A stretch of DNA of 64,000 bases from Rhodobacteraceae bacterium DSL-40 (GTDB lineage: Bacteria > Pseudomonadota > Alphaproteobacteria > Rhodobacterales > Rhodobacteraceae). Of this stretch, positions 26,952-36,484 are shown one piece after another. The stretch is from the NCBI GenBank assembly GCA_003258405.1, contig QKPN01000007.1, forward strand, positions 1 to 64,000, in the 5' to 3' direction. The number at the start of each line of letters is the position of its first letter. The first letter of the stretch is position 1. A program made the position numbers and the translations under genes. The notes under the pieces are model-generated. The model ran no database searches. It saw only the letters and a list, made by a program, of their open reading frames with translations, and was not told where the DNA came from.

Positions 26952-27833
26952 TCAGGTTGTTGGTGCTCGGTAGCCATGGCCATGCACTGTCTCGATCAGG
27001 GTCGGGCGCGAGCGATCGGGGTCGAGCTTGCGGCGGAGTGTCAGAATATGCTGATCGAGTGCGCGGCTGTTCGGCATGAAATCCCGGCCCCACCCGCTGT
27101 CATAGAGCGCATTCTTCGAGAGAACGTCGCCGGGGCGGTCTGCAAGACATCGCAGAAGGCGAATATCCCGCGCCGTGAGATCGATTTCTAGGCCGGGGCG
27201 TCGTCCGGATAGGCGGCGAGGGCTGACGTTCAGATCTCCAATGGTGAAGGCATCGGGATCATCAGTGGGATGCGAGGCCGAGCGGCGCAGGATGCCGCGA
27301 CGGGCGAGTGGAAATGCGGCGAGGGCGGCTAGCGCAAGCACGAAAGGAATTGCCAGCCGCCAAGGGCGGGTTTGGGGCTCGAACAGCGCCGCGGTGAGGG
27401 CATCCGGCGTCGCTCCGATCATATCGGCAAGCGCTGTTCTGTTGGCGAGGAGGCAAACATGGTCCGGGCGTGCAAGGCAGTAGCGAAGCGTCTCTCCGCT
27501 CGCATCGCTGGCCTCCCACGTGGCCGGGTCGGCCGAGATGCGGAGGGCGTCGAATGCAGGCAAGGCTCTCAGAGCCGCGGCGTCGATCAGGTGAGGGAGT
27601 GAGTCCGGATCTGGGTACATAAGCTGACCTGACGCATCCCATACCGCGGCAGCCTCGACAATCGGAGAGGCTGAGATGCGGAACCGCACGGAAGCGGGGT
27701 CGCCGGATCCTGCCGCGTCCGCAATCGCCTCGCCAAGCGAACGCAATTGAACCTCTGCATTCGTGAGAAGCTCGTCGGCTTGCGCTGCCGCGCCAGCAAG
27801 AACAATTGCCGCCAGAAGCAGCGCTTTCAGCAC
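26952..27833 (-). CDS. Membrane-anchored winged-helix (OmpR/PhoB-type) transcriptional regulator
   Basis: A 293-residue protein. An N-terminal hydrophobic segment (LKALLLAAIVLAGAAAQA) precedes a periplasmic domain of about 130 residues with two Cys (RYCLARPDHVCLL), a membrane helix (LAIPFVLALAALAAFPLA) and a C-terminal OmpR-type winged helix: IDLTARDIRLLRCLADRPGD, LDQHILTLRRKLDPD and LIETVHGHGYR. No receiver domain. The layout is a one-component sensor that reads the periplasm, like ToxR but with the DNA-binding domain at the C-terminus. GTG 27833 follows AAAGGGAAA; ATG 27863 is possible. Neighbouring Sel1 and formamidase genes are candidate targets. Confidence 0.8.
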   Translation of the reverse strand: MLKALLLAAIVLAGAAAQADELLTNAEVQLRSLGEAIADAAGSGDPASVRFRISASPIVEAAAVWDASGQLMYPDPDSLPHLIDAAALRALPAFDALRISADPATWEASDASGETLRYCLARPDHVCLLANRTALADMIGATPDALTAALFEPQTRPWRLAIPFVLALAALAAFPLARRGILRRSASHPTDDPDAFTIGDLNVSPRRLSGRRPGLEIDLTARDIRLLRCLADRPGDVLSKNALYDSGWGRDFMPNSRALDQHILTLRRKLDPDRSRPTLIETVHGHGYRAPTT

Positions 27834-27917
27834 AGGATTTCCCTTTCGTTCCGGAACACGCATCTTGCTGTTCCAGAAGCGGACCGCAATCAAACCTTGG
27901 TCGCGAGCAGGGATGGC

Positions 27918-29231
27918 TCAGCGACCCTTTCGCTCGGGAATAAGGCCGCGAGGGGCAAAGCGCAGGACCAAAAGAAGGATGAGTCCCATGAAGAATGGGC
28001 GGAGATGCGCTGCACCTTCGAGCAGGTGATTGCGCAGGAAACCCGTGGGATCCATACCCGCAGTCACCAGTTCCATGAGCCAGCGTCCAGCAGGCTCGGC
28101 AATCACCCACACGTACCAGATCACGAAAGCGCCCAGCACCGCCCCCCAGTTGTTGCCTGAGCCACCGGCGATCACCATTACCCAGATCAGGAAGGTGTAG
28201 CGGAGCGGGTTGTAGGATGACGGGGTGAACTGGCCGTCGAGCGTGGTGAGCATTGCACCGCCGATCCCGACAACGGCCGAGCCGATAACAAAGACCTGAA
28301 GATGACGGCGGGCGACGTCCTTGCCCATAGCTTCGGCCGCATCGCGGTTGTCGCGGATTGCGCGCATCATCCGTCCCCAGGGCGAATGCAGTGCACGCTG
28401 GGACAGCCAGAGAATGGCAATGAGAACCACTGTGAAGAGGCAGGCATATGCGAGACGTACGGCAATCGTCGACGCCGTGGTCGGATCGGTGCCGAGACGG
28501 TTGGCCAGCGAGATCAGCCAGTCGGCCGATTGCAGGTCACGCTCATAGGGAACCGGGCGGGGCAGGCCGGTCACGTTCTTGACCCCGCGCGTCAGCCAGT
28601 TCTCGTTCTTGATGACGGCAAGAATGATCTCGGAGATGCCGAGGGTTGCGATGGCAAGGTAATCGGAGCGCAGGCCCAAGGCGATCTTGCCTATGACATA
28701 GGCTGCGGCCGCGGCGAACAGCCCGCCGACTGGCCAGCCGATCAGGATCGGGAGGCCGACGCCACCGAGATAGCCTTGGGCGGCCGAATTCACCGCCTCG
28801 ATCGCGTCGGAGGCTGGGTCCAGGAAGAGACGCATCACTCCATAGGCCAAGAATACGAGGATCAGGGTGACTGGCCCGCGGTAGGCCGTGATGCGGCTTC
28901 TCACGAACAGGATGAGGGCGAGAAAGAGGGCGATCACGAGTGCCGTGAGGCCCAGATTGATTCCACCGGCAGCCCAGGCGGCTGGGACCGGGGGCATGGC
29001 TGTGAGTACTGCGCCAACGCCGCCCAGAGCCGCAAATCCCATGATGCCGACGTTGAAGAGCCCGGCATAGCCCCACTGAATATTCACCCCGAGCGCCATT
29101 ACCGCCGAAATCAGGCAGAGGTTGAGGATCGCGAGCATCACCTGCCAGCTCTGGGCGAGACCGACGAGGAGGAGGAGTGCGGCCATGCCAGCATAAAGGA
29201 TTGGCACACGAAAACGGTCGAAGAAGATCAT
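27918..29231 (-). CDS. livM: Branched-chain amino acid-type ABC transporter permease LivM
   Basis: A 437-residue permease with about ten hydrophobic segments, longer at the N-terminus than the minimal LivM. Typical are ALGVNIQWGYAGLFNVGIMGFAALG in part (segment around residue 55-75), a coupling loop AIRDNRDAAEAMGKD and the final SYNPLRYTFLIWVMVIAGGSG. ATG 29231 follows a strong GGAGGG. It pairs with LivH upstream. The substrate may be branched-chain amino acids, amides or urea. Confidence 0.9.
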   Translation of the reverse strand: MIFFDRFRVPILYAGMAALLLLVGLAQSWQVMLAILNLCLISAVMALGVNIQWGYAGLFNVGIMGFAALGGVGAVLTAMPPVPAAWAAGGINLGLTALVIALFLALILFVRSRITAYRGPVTLILVFLAYGVMRLFLDPASDAIEAVNSAAQGYLGGVGLPILIGWPVGGLFAAAAAYVIGKIALGLRSDYLAIATLGISEIILAVIKNENWLTRGVKNVTGLPRPVPYERDLQSADWLISLANRLGTDPTTASTIAVRLAYACLFTVVLIAILWLSQRALHSPWGRMMRAIRDNRDAAEAMGKDVARRHLQVFVIGSAVVGIGGAMLTTLDGQFTPSSYNPLRYTFLIWVMVIAGGSGNNWGAVLGAFVIWYVWVIAEPAGRWLMELVTAGMDPTGFLRNHLLEGAAHLRPFFMGLILLLVLRFAPRGLIPERKGR

Positions 29232-29331
29232 GCGCGATCCCTCCGGCTTTGAATCCACACGAGATGATCGCTCTGCCGGACTCGGGCAGGTGCCTGAAAT
29301 GCTGGAGGCAGAAAAGGCCGAAGCAGCTGTC

Positions 29332-30342
29332 TCATATCACTCGCCCCCGGAATATGCCTGTGGGGCGGATCAAGAGCACAACGACAAGTATGATGAAGGA
29401 GACCGCAAACTTGTAGTCGGTGCCGAGAAGCTGCACCAGGCCGTCAGGCTGCAGGTCCTCGGGAAGGAGGTATCGCAACACGCCTTTCCAGGCGTATGTT
29501 ACGGTCACCTCCGAAAAGGCAACGATGAAGCCGCCAGCAATTGCCCCGAGCGGCTGGCCGATCCCTCCGACGATGGCAGAAGCGAAGATTGGCAGCAGGA
29601 GCTGAAAATACACGAAGGGTCTGAAGGACTTGTCGAGGCCGTACAGCACGCCGGCAATGGTGGCGAGGGTCGCGGCGAGGATCCAGGTGATGCGCACGAC
29701 ACGGTCCGGATTGATGCCCGAAAGCAGTGCGAGATCTTCGTTGTCAGAGAATGCCCGCATCGCCTTGCCTGTACGGGTCTTTTGCAGGAACCAGAAGACG
29801 AACGCGACAACAATGATCATCACGAGCACGGTAACAAGCTGGCTGGTGCGAAGCGCAAGCCCCTGGTCGAGGCCGGTCCACGCCTTGAAATCACTCACCC
29901 GGAAAACGAAGCGCGCGCCGTCTTCGAAGCGCTGGTCGCTGGTGCCAATAAAAAGGCGGGTCAACGCGTTATAGATGAACATGACCCCAACAGAGGCCAT
30001 CACGAAGACGACGCCGGGGCTGCGCTGTCGACGGTAGAATCGGTAAACCATCCGGTCGGTGCCGAGGGCGAGCAGGATTGCAGCAGCGATGCCCGCAGGC
30101 ATGGCGAGGAGTGCGGTCGGCAGAACCCCTAGAGAAATGCCGGCGGATTGAAGCCCCCAGGTCGCAAGGATCGTGACCATGGTGCCGAAGGCCATCATGT
30201 CGCCATGGGCGAAGTTGGAGAAGCGCAGAACCGCATAAATGAGCGTGACGCCTAGTGCGCCAAGTGCGAGTTGAGAGCCATAGGCCAAGGCCGGGATCAG
30301 GACGAAGTTCGAGAGCAGGACGAGTGCGTTCCAGAAGTCCAT
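29332..30342 (-). CDS. livH: Branched-chain amino acid-type ABC transporter permease LivH
   Basis: A 336-residue permease with the LivH landmarks ALGVTLIYAVLRFSNFAHGD near the N-terminus, a coupling loop FSDNEDLALLSGINPDR and GGIGQPLGAIAGGFIVAFSE near the C-terminus. It forms the channel with LivM. ATG 30342 has GGGAG nine bases upstream; the ATG 12 bases earlier does not. It is separated from livF upstream by 554 bases, so the permease pair likely has its own promoter. Confidence 0.9.
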   Translation of the reverse strand: MDFWNALVLLSNFVLIPALAYGSQLALGALGVTLIYAVLRFSNFAHGDMMAFGTMVTILATWGLQSAGISLGVLPTALLAMPAGIAAAILLALGTDRMVYRFYRRQRSPGVVFVMASVGVMFIYNALTRLFIGTSDQRFEDGARFVFRVSDFKAWTGLDQGLALRTSQLVTVLVMIIVVAFVFWFLQKTRTGKAMRAFSDNEDLALLSGINPDRVVRITWILAATLATIAGVLYGLDKSFRPFVYFQLLLPIFASAIVGGIGQPLGAIAGGFIVAFSEVTVTYAWKGVLRYLLPEDLQPDGLVQLLGTDYKFAVSFIILVVVLLIRPTGIFRGRVI

Positions 30343-30869
30343 TGATGCTCCCATTGAAGGTTCGGTTGCGCCGCAGAGAGTGCCTTTCTCTCAGGTGTGT
30401 GACACCTCCGGCAATCCGTCAAGCCCGGCCTGCACGTCGCTGGCAGCGTTGGGTTGGAGAAGCTCCAAGATATGGTGGCTTGAGCAAAAAATATACGAAA
30501 GCAATGTACTGTGAGGAAGCAAGAGAGATGACCCCTCGAGGAGAATATTTGATCCGCAATCCGTTTCGCCATCGGCCAGCACGGTGCCTGGAAGCCTCGA
30601 CCCAAGACCGCCATCCGGACCTGGCGCACTCACATGCCGCTATTCGAAATCAGAAACACTTGGACTTGCGCTCTTGGGAAGTGGCTGCACAGTCCGGCGA
30701 GTGATGAAGACATACGCAGAAGCAAGCCCTGTCAGGTGATTTGCTGTCTCCATTTTGAGATCCACAGCTGTGCGGGCCGGGTGCTCGAAGCGTCTATTGT
30801 CACACAGTCTCACGACAGCATCAGTGCGATGGCGTGGAGAACCGCCGCATTATCGCTGAGGTGAAAGGG
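30343..30869. other. Intergenic region between livF and livH
   Basis: No convincing gene. It must carry a promoter for livHM. An inverted repeat, AGGTGT and ACACCT separated by three bases (30393-30407), lies about 50 bases upstream of livH and could be an operator. The stretch around 30480-30560 is less GC-rich than its surroundings. Confidence 0.5.
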
Positions 30870-30889
30870 GGGCAGCATAGACGCTGCCC
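30870..30889 (-). terminator. Terminator hairpin after livF
   Basis: GGGCAGC (30870-30876) pairs perfectly with GCTGCCC (30883-30889) across a six-base loop, starting eight bases beyond the livF stop. On the minus strand a short C/T tract follows (CCCCCTTTC). Confidence 0.55.
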
Positions 30890-30896
30890 GTAACAG

Positions 30897-31601
30897 TCAG
30901 CCGCCAAGAAATGTCCGGCGGACTTCCGGATTTGCCAAAAGCGCTTCGCCGGTGTCGGTGTAGCGGTTCTGCCCCTGAACAAGAACATAGCCGCGGTCGG
31001 CAATGTTGAGCGCCTGGCGTGCGTTCTGCTCAACCATGAGAATGGCGAGCCCGGTTGCGGCGATTTCAAGAATCTTGTCGAAGAGCTCATCCATCACGAT
31101 GGGCGAGACGCCCGCGGTCGGCTCGTCGAGCATCAAGACCTTTGGCTTTGTCATGAGCGCGCGGCCCACTGCGACCTGCTGCCGCTGTCCGCCGGAGAGC
31201 TCACCCGCTGGCTGAAGACGTTTTTCGCGCAGGATCGGAAACAGGTCGTACACTTGCTCCATCGTGTCGGAGAAGTCGTCGTCTCGGATGTAGGCGCCCA
31301 TCTCGAGATTTTCCTCGACCGTGAGGTTCACAAAGACATTGCTCGTCTGGGGAACAAATCCCATGCCCGCCTTGACTCTGTCCTGAGGAGTGAGCGCAGT
31401 TATATCACGCCCATCAAGCGTTACTGCCCCGGAGCGCAGCTTGAGCATTCCGAAGACGGCTTTCATCGCGGTCGACTTGCCCGCACCATTGGGGCCGACG
31501 ATCACCGCAATCTCGCCTTTCTCCACGCCGATCGTGCAGTCGTGCAGGATGTCGGCTCCTCCATAGCCGCCGGTCATGTGGCTGCCCGAGAGATAGCTCA
31601 T
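30897..31601 (-). CDS. livF: Branched-chain amino acid-type ABC transporter ATP-binding protein LivF
   Basis: A 234-residue ATPase with Walker A GPNGAGKST, Q-loop GFVPQTSNVFVNLTVEENLE, signature LSGGQRQQVAVGRAL, Walker B VLMLDEPTAGVSP and the LivF-type ending MVEQNARQALNIADRGYVL. It works with LivG on the LivH/LivM permeases. ATG 31601 overlaps the livG stop by four bases. The N-terminus has ADILHDCTIGVEKGEIAVIV, with a GGYGGADI loop instead of the usual aromatic A-loop start. Confidence 0.93.
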   Translation of the reverse strand: MSYLSGSHMTGGYGGADILHDCTIGVEKGEIAVIVGPNGAGKSTAMKAVFGMLKLRSGAVTLDGRDITALTPQDRVKAGMGFVPQTSNVFVNLTVEENLEMGAYIRDDDFSDTMEQVYDLFPILREKRLQPAGELSGGQRQQVAVGRALMTKPKVLMLDEPTAGVSPIVMDELFDKILEIAATGLAILMVEQNARQALNIADRGYVLVQGQNRYTDTGEALLANPEVRRTFLGG

Positions 31602-32389
31602 GGCTGGCGCTCCGCGCGGGCAGGCTTGTTCTTGAGACCACGACCGAGATAGGCCTCGATGACGGCTTCGTTGGCCATCACCGCGTCGGGGGCGCCCTTG
31701 GTCAGAACCTTGCCCTCGGCCATGACGATGACGGGGTCGCAAAGCCGGGCAATGAAGTCCATGTCGTGTTCAATGAGGCAGAAGGTGTAGCCGCGCTCGG
31801 TGTTGAGCCGCTTGATTGCTTCGCCAATGGTGCGCAGAAGCGTGCGGTTCACACCGGCACCGACCTCGTCGAGAAAAACAATCTTGGCATCCACCATCAT
31901 CGTGCGGCCGAGCTCGAGAAGCTTCTTCTGGCCCCCCGAAAGATTGCCCGCAAGTTCGTCGGCAACATGGGGGATTTCCAGGAAGTCGATGACTTCATCA
32001 GCCTTTCGCCGCACTTCCGCTTCTCGCGCCTTGACGCGGCCGGGGTGGAACCAGGCATCCCATAGCACTTCTCCGGGCTGCGCAGGTGGTACCATCATGA
32101 GATTCTCGCGCACTGTGAGCGTCGGGAATTCGTGGGCGATCTGAAAGGTGCGGAGCAGGCCCTTGTGAAAGAGCTCGTGCGGTGGAAGGCCGGTGATTTC
32201 GCCACCATCGAGAAAGACCCGACCCGAGGTGGGTGTGTAGTGACCGGCGATGACATTGAAAAGAGTTGTCTTTCCCGCCCCGTTTGGGCCGATGAGGCCA
32301 GTTATGGAGCCTTGAGCAACCTCGATCGAGGCGCCGTCGACGGCGCGGATTCCGCCGAAATGCATATGGAGGTCTTCAACACGGATCAC
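31598..32389 (-). CDS. livG: Branched-chain amino acid-type ABC transporter ATP-binding protein LivG
   Basis: A 263-residue ATPase. Walker A GPNGAGKTT, the LivG hallmark LLRTFQIAHEFPTLTVRENL (here FQIAHEFP in place of FQ..R.F), signature LSGGQKKLLELGRTMM, Walker B IVFLDEVGAGVN (the usual P is V) and H-loop IEHDMDFI. Start is GTG 32389 behind GGGAG. A hairpin separates it from the binding-protein gene upstream. Confidence 0.92.
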   Translation of the reverse strand: MIRVEDLHMHFGGIRAVDGASIEVAQGSITGLIGPNGAGKTTLFNVIAGHYTPTSGRVFLDGGEITGLPPHELFHKGLLRTFQIAHEFPTLTVRENLMMVPPAQPGEVLWDAWFHPGRVKAREAEVRRKADEVIDFLEIPHVADELAGNLSGGQKKLLELGRTMMVDAKIVFLDEVGAGVNRTLLRTIGEAIKRLNTERGYTFCLIEHDMDFIARLCDPVIVMAEGKVLTKGAPDAVMANEAVIEAYLGRGLKNKPARAERQP

Positions 32390-32411
32390 CTGATGGCGGC
32401 TCCCGGTGCGG

Positions 32412-32440
32412 GGCCCGGTCCGCTTGGCGCGGACCGGGCC
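32412..32440 (-). terminator. Intercistronic hairpin between binding-protein and livG genes
   Basis: GGCCCGGTCCGC (32412-32423) and GCGGACCGGGCC (32429-32440) form a perfect 12-bp stem with a five-base loop. It lies 12 bases past the binding-protein stop and ahead of livG. Without a T tract it is more likely to attenuate or protect the 3' end than to stop all transcription. Confidence 0.6.
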
Positions 32441-32452
32441 AATAACTGTATC

Positions 32453-33643
32453 TCAGCGATACTCGATTGTTTTCGGCGCGTTGTCGACGATTTCATAGAC
32501 CCGGTAGGAACCTTGGGCTTCGCCCGGCCCGATGAGTTCCACGCCCGATGCGCCGACGTAATCGATGTCGGTGCCGGCAGCTGCGAGTTCGAGCCCTTTG
32601 GCGAGTTCGCCGGGAAGGATTTGTTCTCCCGGTGCATTTGCGACTTCCATGAGATGGTCGCGGATACCGGTACGGTCTGCCGAACCGGTCGCAGCCATTG
32701 AGAGGGCAATCAGGGCCGCGGCATCATAGCTCTCGGGAACGTAGGTGCCGGTGGGGTCCATGCCGGCTGCTTCGGCAACCTTGGCGAAGGCATCGGCGCC
32801 CGGGCCTTCGGTGCCTGGAAGTGTGCCGATAACCTTGCCGTTGATCTCTGGTCCGACGGCGTCAATCAGGCTCTGGCCATACATCCCGTCGGCAAAGACG
32901 AAACTCTCGAACGCTCCGGTGTCAAGTGAGGCCTGCACGATGCCTACACCGCCCTGGTCGACGTAGCCGAAGACCATGAGTGTCTCGGCGCCCGAAGCTT
33001 GAAGTGCAGCGACTTCGGCGGAGTAATCGCCCTTTCCGTCCTCATGACTTTCGCTCAGTGCGACGGTTCCGCCTTCGGCCTCGTAGGCAGCTGCGAAGCT
33101 GTCGGCGAGCCCCTTGCCGTAATCGTTGTTGGTATAGGTGACTGCAACAGTGTCGATGCCGCGGCCCTTGACGACGTCGGCGAGCACTTCTCCCTGACGC
33201 GCGTCCGAAGGCGCCGTGCGGAAGAAATAGCCGTTATCGTCAATCGTGGAGAGGGCGGGCGAGGTCGCCGATGGCGATACCATTACGACGCCATTTGGCA
33301 CCGCGACATTATTGGCGATTGCGGTCGTCACGCCCGAGCAGTCAGCTCCCATGATCGCAACGACATTGTCGGAGGTCACGAGTGTCTCGGCGGCGGTGGT
33401 TGCCGCGGCCGCATCGATGCAGGTGGAGTCGCCACGGATCACGTTGAACGTGGCGCCGCCGGGAAGCTTGCCGCTGTCGGACGCTTCCTTGAATGCCAGT
33501 TCGGCGCCGCCGGCCATCCCCGGCGTAATCGACTCCAGCGGTCCGGTGAAACCGAGGATGATGCCCACATTGACCGCGTCCTGGGCGGAGGCTGCTCCGG
33601 CCAGAAGGGTTCCTGCGGCTGTCGCGAGCAAGATGCGTCTCAT
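32453..33643 (-). CDS. livJ: Branched-chain amino acid-type ABC transporter substrate-binding protein
   Basis: A 396-residue periplasmic binding protein of the Leu/Ile/Val family (type I fold). Signal peptide RRILLATAAGTLLAGAASA with cleavage near 21. Then VNVGIILGFTGPLESITPGM, a disulfide-type Cys pair (DSTCIDAAAA, MGADCSGVT), and the hinge and second lobe with PESYDAAALIALS. Relatives also bind amides and urea, so the symbol reflects the family. ATG 33643 follows GGGAG. It is the first gene of the Liv block; a long inverted repeat lies upstream. Confidence 0.92.
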   Translation of the reverse strand: MRRILLATAAGTLLAGAASAQDAVNVGIILGFTGPLESITPGMAGGAELAFKEASDSGKLPGGATFNVIRGDSTCIDAAAATTAAETLVTSDNVVAIMGADCSGVTTAIANNVAVPNGVVMVSPSATSPALSTIDDNGYFFRTAPSDARQGEVLADVVKGRGIDTVAVTYTNNDYGKGLADSFAAAYEAEGGTVALSESHEDGKGDYSAEVAALQASGAETLMVFGYVDQGGVGIVQASLDTGAFESFVFADGMYGQSLIDAVGPEINGKVIGTLPGTEGPGADAFAKVAEAAGMDPTGTYVPESYDAAALIALSMAATGSADRTGIRDHLMEVANAPGEQILPGELAKGLELAAAGTDIDYVGASGVELIGPGEAQGSYRVYEIVDNAPKTIEYR

Positions 33644-33667
33644 ATGAAGTCTCCCGGAAGAAAACAT

Positions 33668-33768
33668 TGATTTCAGGCTCCCATCTGGTGTCCCGGGGCG
33701 CCGGGCGAGATTCGTTGCACCGAGATTAGCCGCTTGGCGCAGCATCGCAAGCGGCGTGCCTGAAATCA
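33668..33768. promoter_or_regulatory. Paired 11-bp inverted repeats upstream of the livJ-type gene
   Basis: TGATTTCAGGC (33668-33678) and its exact reverse complement GCCTGAAATCA (33758-33768) lie 79 bases apart, starting 25 bases upstream of the livJ-type start and ahead of the divergent chemoreceptor gene. They may be two operator half-sites for a looping regulator. No regulator is adjacent; role inferred. Confidence 0.4.
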
Positions 33769-33936
33769 TATGCTGCCAGGCCATCTGCCAGGCAGCAGCC
33801 GGAAGGAAAGGCGTCAACGGGCGCTTAACGCTTGTCCGCTATCGGCAAGACAGGAAGACCGCCGTGCGACCAGCGGCTGCAACAGCGCCGGGTTCGACGC
33901 GCGTTTTCACCAGACAAGTACAAGGACCAGTTCGGC

Positions 33937-36438
33937 ATGACCGCATCGAAGCTCAAGACAGGTGGCAGTCTCGTCGTTCGGATCGGCAGTATGCTGTTTC
34001 TGCTCGGCATTCTGATCGTTGCATCGACAGTTACAGGTTTCGTGGTATTCCGCGGATTCTCGCAGTCTACCGCTCAGTTTCAAGGTGAGCTGGTTCCAAG
34101 CCTTCGCGAAAGCTCCGAGATGGTCGACACTGCTGGAGATATCGGCCGGGGGCTGTCGGCTGTCCTGATGGCGGGATCGGAGGATGACCTGCGCGCCGCT
34201 GCGGAACAGATCCGATCGGCGATCGAAACACTGCGCGCTGCGGCCAGGGGGCTCGGTGAGAATGCGCCGCCGGCGATGGACGCTGATTTCGATGCTCTTG
34301 AAACGCTCGTCCCACGGCTTGTGGCGGCACGCATTCAAGATATCGGCATGGATGAGCGCACTCTTTCGGGAGCGGATGATCTGACCGCTGCCGCAGGGAT
34401 CGCCACGGATGGCATCGCGACGTTGCAAAAAACGCTGCTTCTGGACGTGTCGCGTGGTGACACCGTCTCTGGCTCGGCAGGATTGCCGCGTGTGCGCGAT
34501 TTGCTCGACCGGTCGATATCCCTTGAGCGGGCAATCCAGAGCATCCAGTCGGTTGTTCTGACTGGCGCGTCTGCTGACGATGCCGCAGGTGTCGAAAGGG
34601 CAGGCCAGACGGCAGACGAGCTGGCTTCCCGGATCAACGACCTCAGCGCTGCGCTCAGTCTGGACGATGCGGTCACCGCAGCAATCGACCAGGTCCTGAC
34701 CCAGGCGGCCGGAGACGAGAGTATTCTCGATGCCCGTGGTGCGGTGATCGAGGCGCGTGCGGATGCCGACGAGGCATCTTCACTGGCGGCGGCAAAGGTT
34801 GACGCGATCGCTGCCGCGGCGCGGGGGCTGGGTCAAGGGTCGGTTTCCGAGATCGGTTCGGCAAGCGAAGATCTTGCTGGATCGGCGGCCCGTGGCCGCG
34901 CGATCATGCTCATCATCGGTGCGATCAGCGTCGCCGTTCTGGCATTTACGGCTGTCGGTTCAATGATTTTTGCAGTGAGGCCGCTTCTTGCACTCACCCG
35001 TGTGACGGAGCGACTTGCGCAGGGAGACATGGCGCCGGTCCAGGGCTTCGAGCGGCAGGGAGGCGAGATTGCGCGTATGGCGGCCGCACTCGGGGTCTTC
35101 CGCAACAACATGCTTGAACGGACACGCCTCGAGGAGGAGGAGCGCGAGAGAGAGGTGGAGGCGCATCGTCGCGAGGTCGAGGCACGGGGGCGGGCGGAAG
35201 CGGAACAGCGCGCCCGGGAAGATGCCGAGCGCAAGCGCAAGGCCGAAGCAGAGGCCGCCGAACGTGCACGCGAGGCGAGCGAGCGGCTGCAGAAGGAGGA
35301 AGCTCGCGCAAAGCTCGAAGCCGAGCGCACGGCGCATGCGGCGGAACAGGAGCGTATCGTTTCGGCTCTTGCCGCAGGTCTCAAGGGGCTCGCGGCGGGC
35401 GATCTGGATACTCGCATCGATAATCGATTCCCGGATGCCTATGAGCAGCTCCGCGTCGACTTCAACGACGCTCTTGGCACACTTTCCGAAGTGATCGGCG
35501 GGCTTGCGGAGAGTGCTTCACGGATCGACAACAATTCGTCCGAGATTGCATCGGCCTCGAACGATCTCTCACATCGCACGGAGGAACAGGCAGCGGCGCT
35601 CGAGGAAACCGCAGCGGCGCTCGAAGAGCTTACGGCAAGTGTGCGTGCGGCTGCGCAGCATGCGGAGCAGGCGGATCAAAACGTCACGGCGACCCGCAAC
35701 AATGCTTCCGAGAGTGGCCGCGTCGTGCGTGAGGCAGTCGCAGCAATGGGGGAGCTCGAGAAATCCTCGGAGCACATCTCGCAGATTGTGGGTGTGATTG
35801 ATGATATCGCCTTCCAGACCAATCTCCTTGCGCTTAACGCAGGCGTCGAGGCGGCCCGTGCCGGCGACGCCGGACGCGGGTTTGCGGTTGTCGCGTCAGA
35901 GGTCCGGTCGCTCGCCCAGCGTTCGTCGGAAGCCGCGAAGGAAATCAAGGCGCTGATTTCGGCGAGTTCCGATCAGGTCGAGCGGGGCGTGGATCTGGTG
36001 CGGCAAACGGGCAGCTCTCTCGAGACAATCGTAGATGCCGTGAGCGGCGTGGCAAAACTCGTGAGCGACATGGCCGCGGCGGCGCGGGAGCAGTCGGCCG
36101 GACTTTCGGAAATAAACACGTCGGTCAACCAGCTTGACCGCGTGACGCAGCAGAATGCGGCGATGGTGGAGGAGGCGACCGCAGCAAGCAATGACCTCAA
36201 ATCGGAGGCTCAGACGCTTGCCGGGCTCTTCTCGCGCTTCAAGGCAAGTTCTATCAGGAGTGCGCGAACCTCCAGCAAGGATCATAAGCCCGCCGGGAGT
36301 TCAAAACCCGTGTCTGCATCGCGCCCCATTCGGCCGCAGGGCAATAACAAGCCTGCGCCGCGCCGGGTGGCGGCCGTTGCGGGAAGCCCGGCCGCCGTAG
36401 CGCGTCGGGAGCCGGTCGATGACTGGAGCGAGTTCTGA
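33937..36438 (+). CDS. Methyl-accepting chemotaxis protein
   Basis: An 833-residue chemoreceptor. Membrane helix 1 about 17-39, a helical periplasmic sensor domain of about 280 residues, membrane helix 2 about 325-345, a HAMP domain, then about 75 residues of very charged Glu/Arg/Ala coiled coil (for example [19 protein letters not shown]), a second HAMP-like segment ([16 protein letters not shown]) and the signalling hairpin with tip [20 protein letters not shown]. The last residues are DDWSEF, an xWxxF pentapeptide that tethers CheR/CheB in other receptors. ATG 33937 follows AAGGACC. No other che gene is in the window. Confidence 0.92.
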   Translation: MTASKLKTGGSLVVRIGSMLFLLGILIVASTVTGFVVFRGFSQSTAQFQGELVPSLRESSEMVDTAGDIGRGLSAVLMAGSEDDLRAAAEQIRSAIETLRAAARGLGENAPPAMDADFDALETLVPRLVAARIQDIGMDERTLSGADDLTAAAGIATDGIATLQKTLLLDVSRGDTVSGSAGLPRVRDLLDRSISLERAIQSIQSVVLTGASADDAAGVERAGQTADELASRINDLSAALSLDDAVTAAIDQVLTQAAGDESILDARGAVIEARADADEASSLAAAKVDAIAAAARGLGQGSVSEIGSASEDLAGSAARGRAIMLIIGAISVAVLAFTAVGSMIFAVRPLLALTRVTERLAQGDMAPVQGFERQGGEIARMAAALGVFRNNMLERTRLEEEEREREVEAHRREVEARGRAEAEQRAREDAERKRKAEAEAAERAREASERLQKEEARAKLEAERTAHAAEQERIVSALAAGLKGLAAGDLDTRIDNRFPDAYEQLRVDFNDALGTLSEVIGGLAESASRIDNNSSEIASASNDLSHRTEEQAAALEETAAALEELTASVRAAAQHAEQADQNVTATRNNASESGRVVREAVAAMGELEKSSEHISQIVGVIDDIAFQTNLLALNAGVEAARAGDAGRGFAVVASEVRSLAQRSSEAAKEIKALISASSDQVERGVDLVRQTGSSLETIVDAVSGVAKLVSDMAAAAREQSAGLSEINTSVNQLDRVTQQNAAMVEEATAASNDLKSEAQTLAGLFSRFKASSIRSARTSSKDHKPAGSSKPVSASRPIRPQGNNKPAPRRVAAVAGSPAAVARREPVDDWSEF

Positions 36439-36484
36439 ATACCCGCCGGGCCCCTGTTCCGCGACCTGGCGCCAGACCTGCGCC

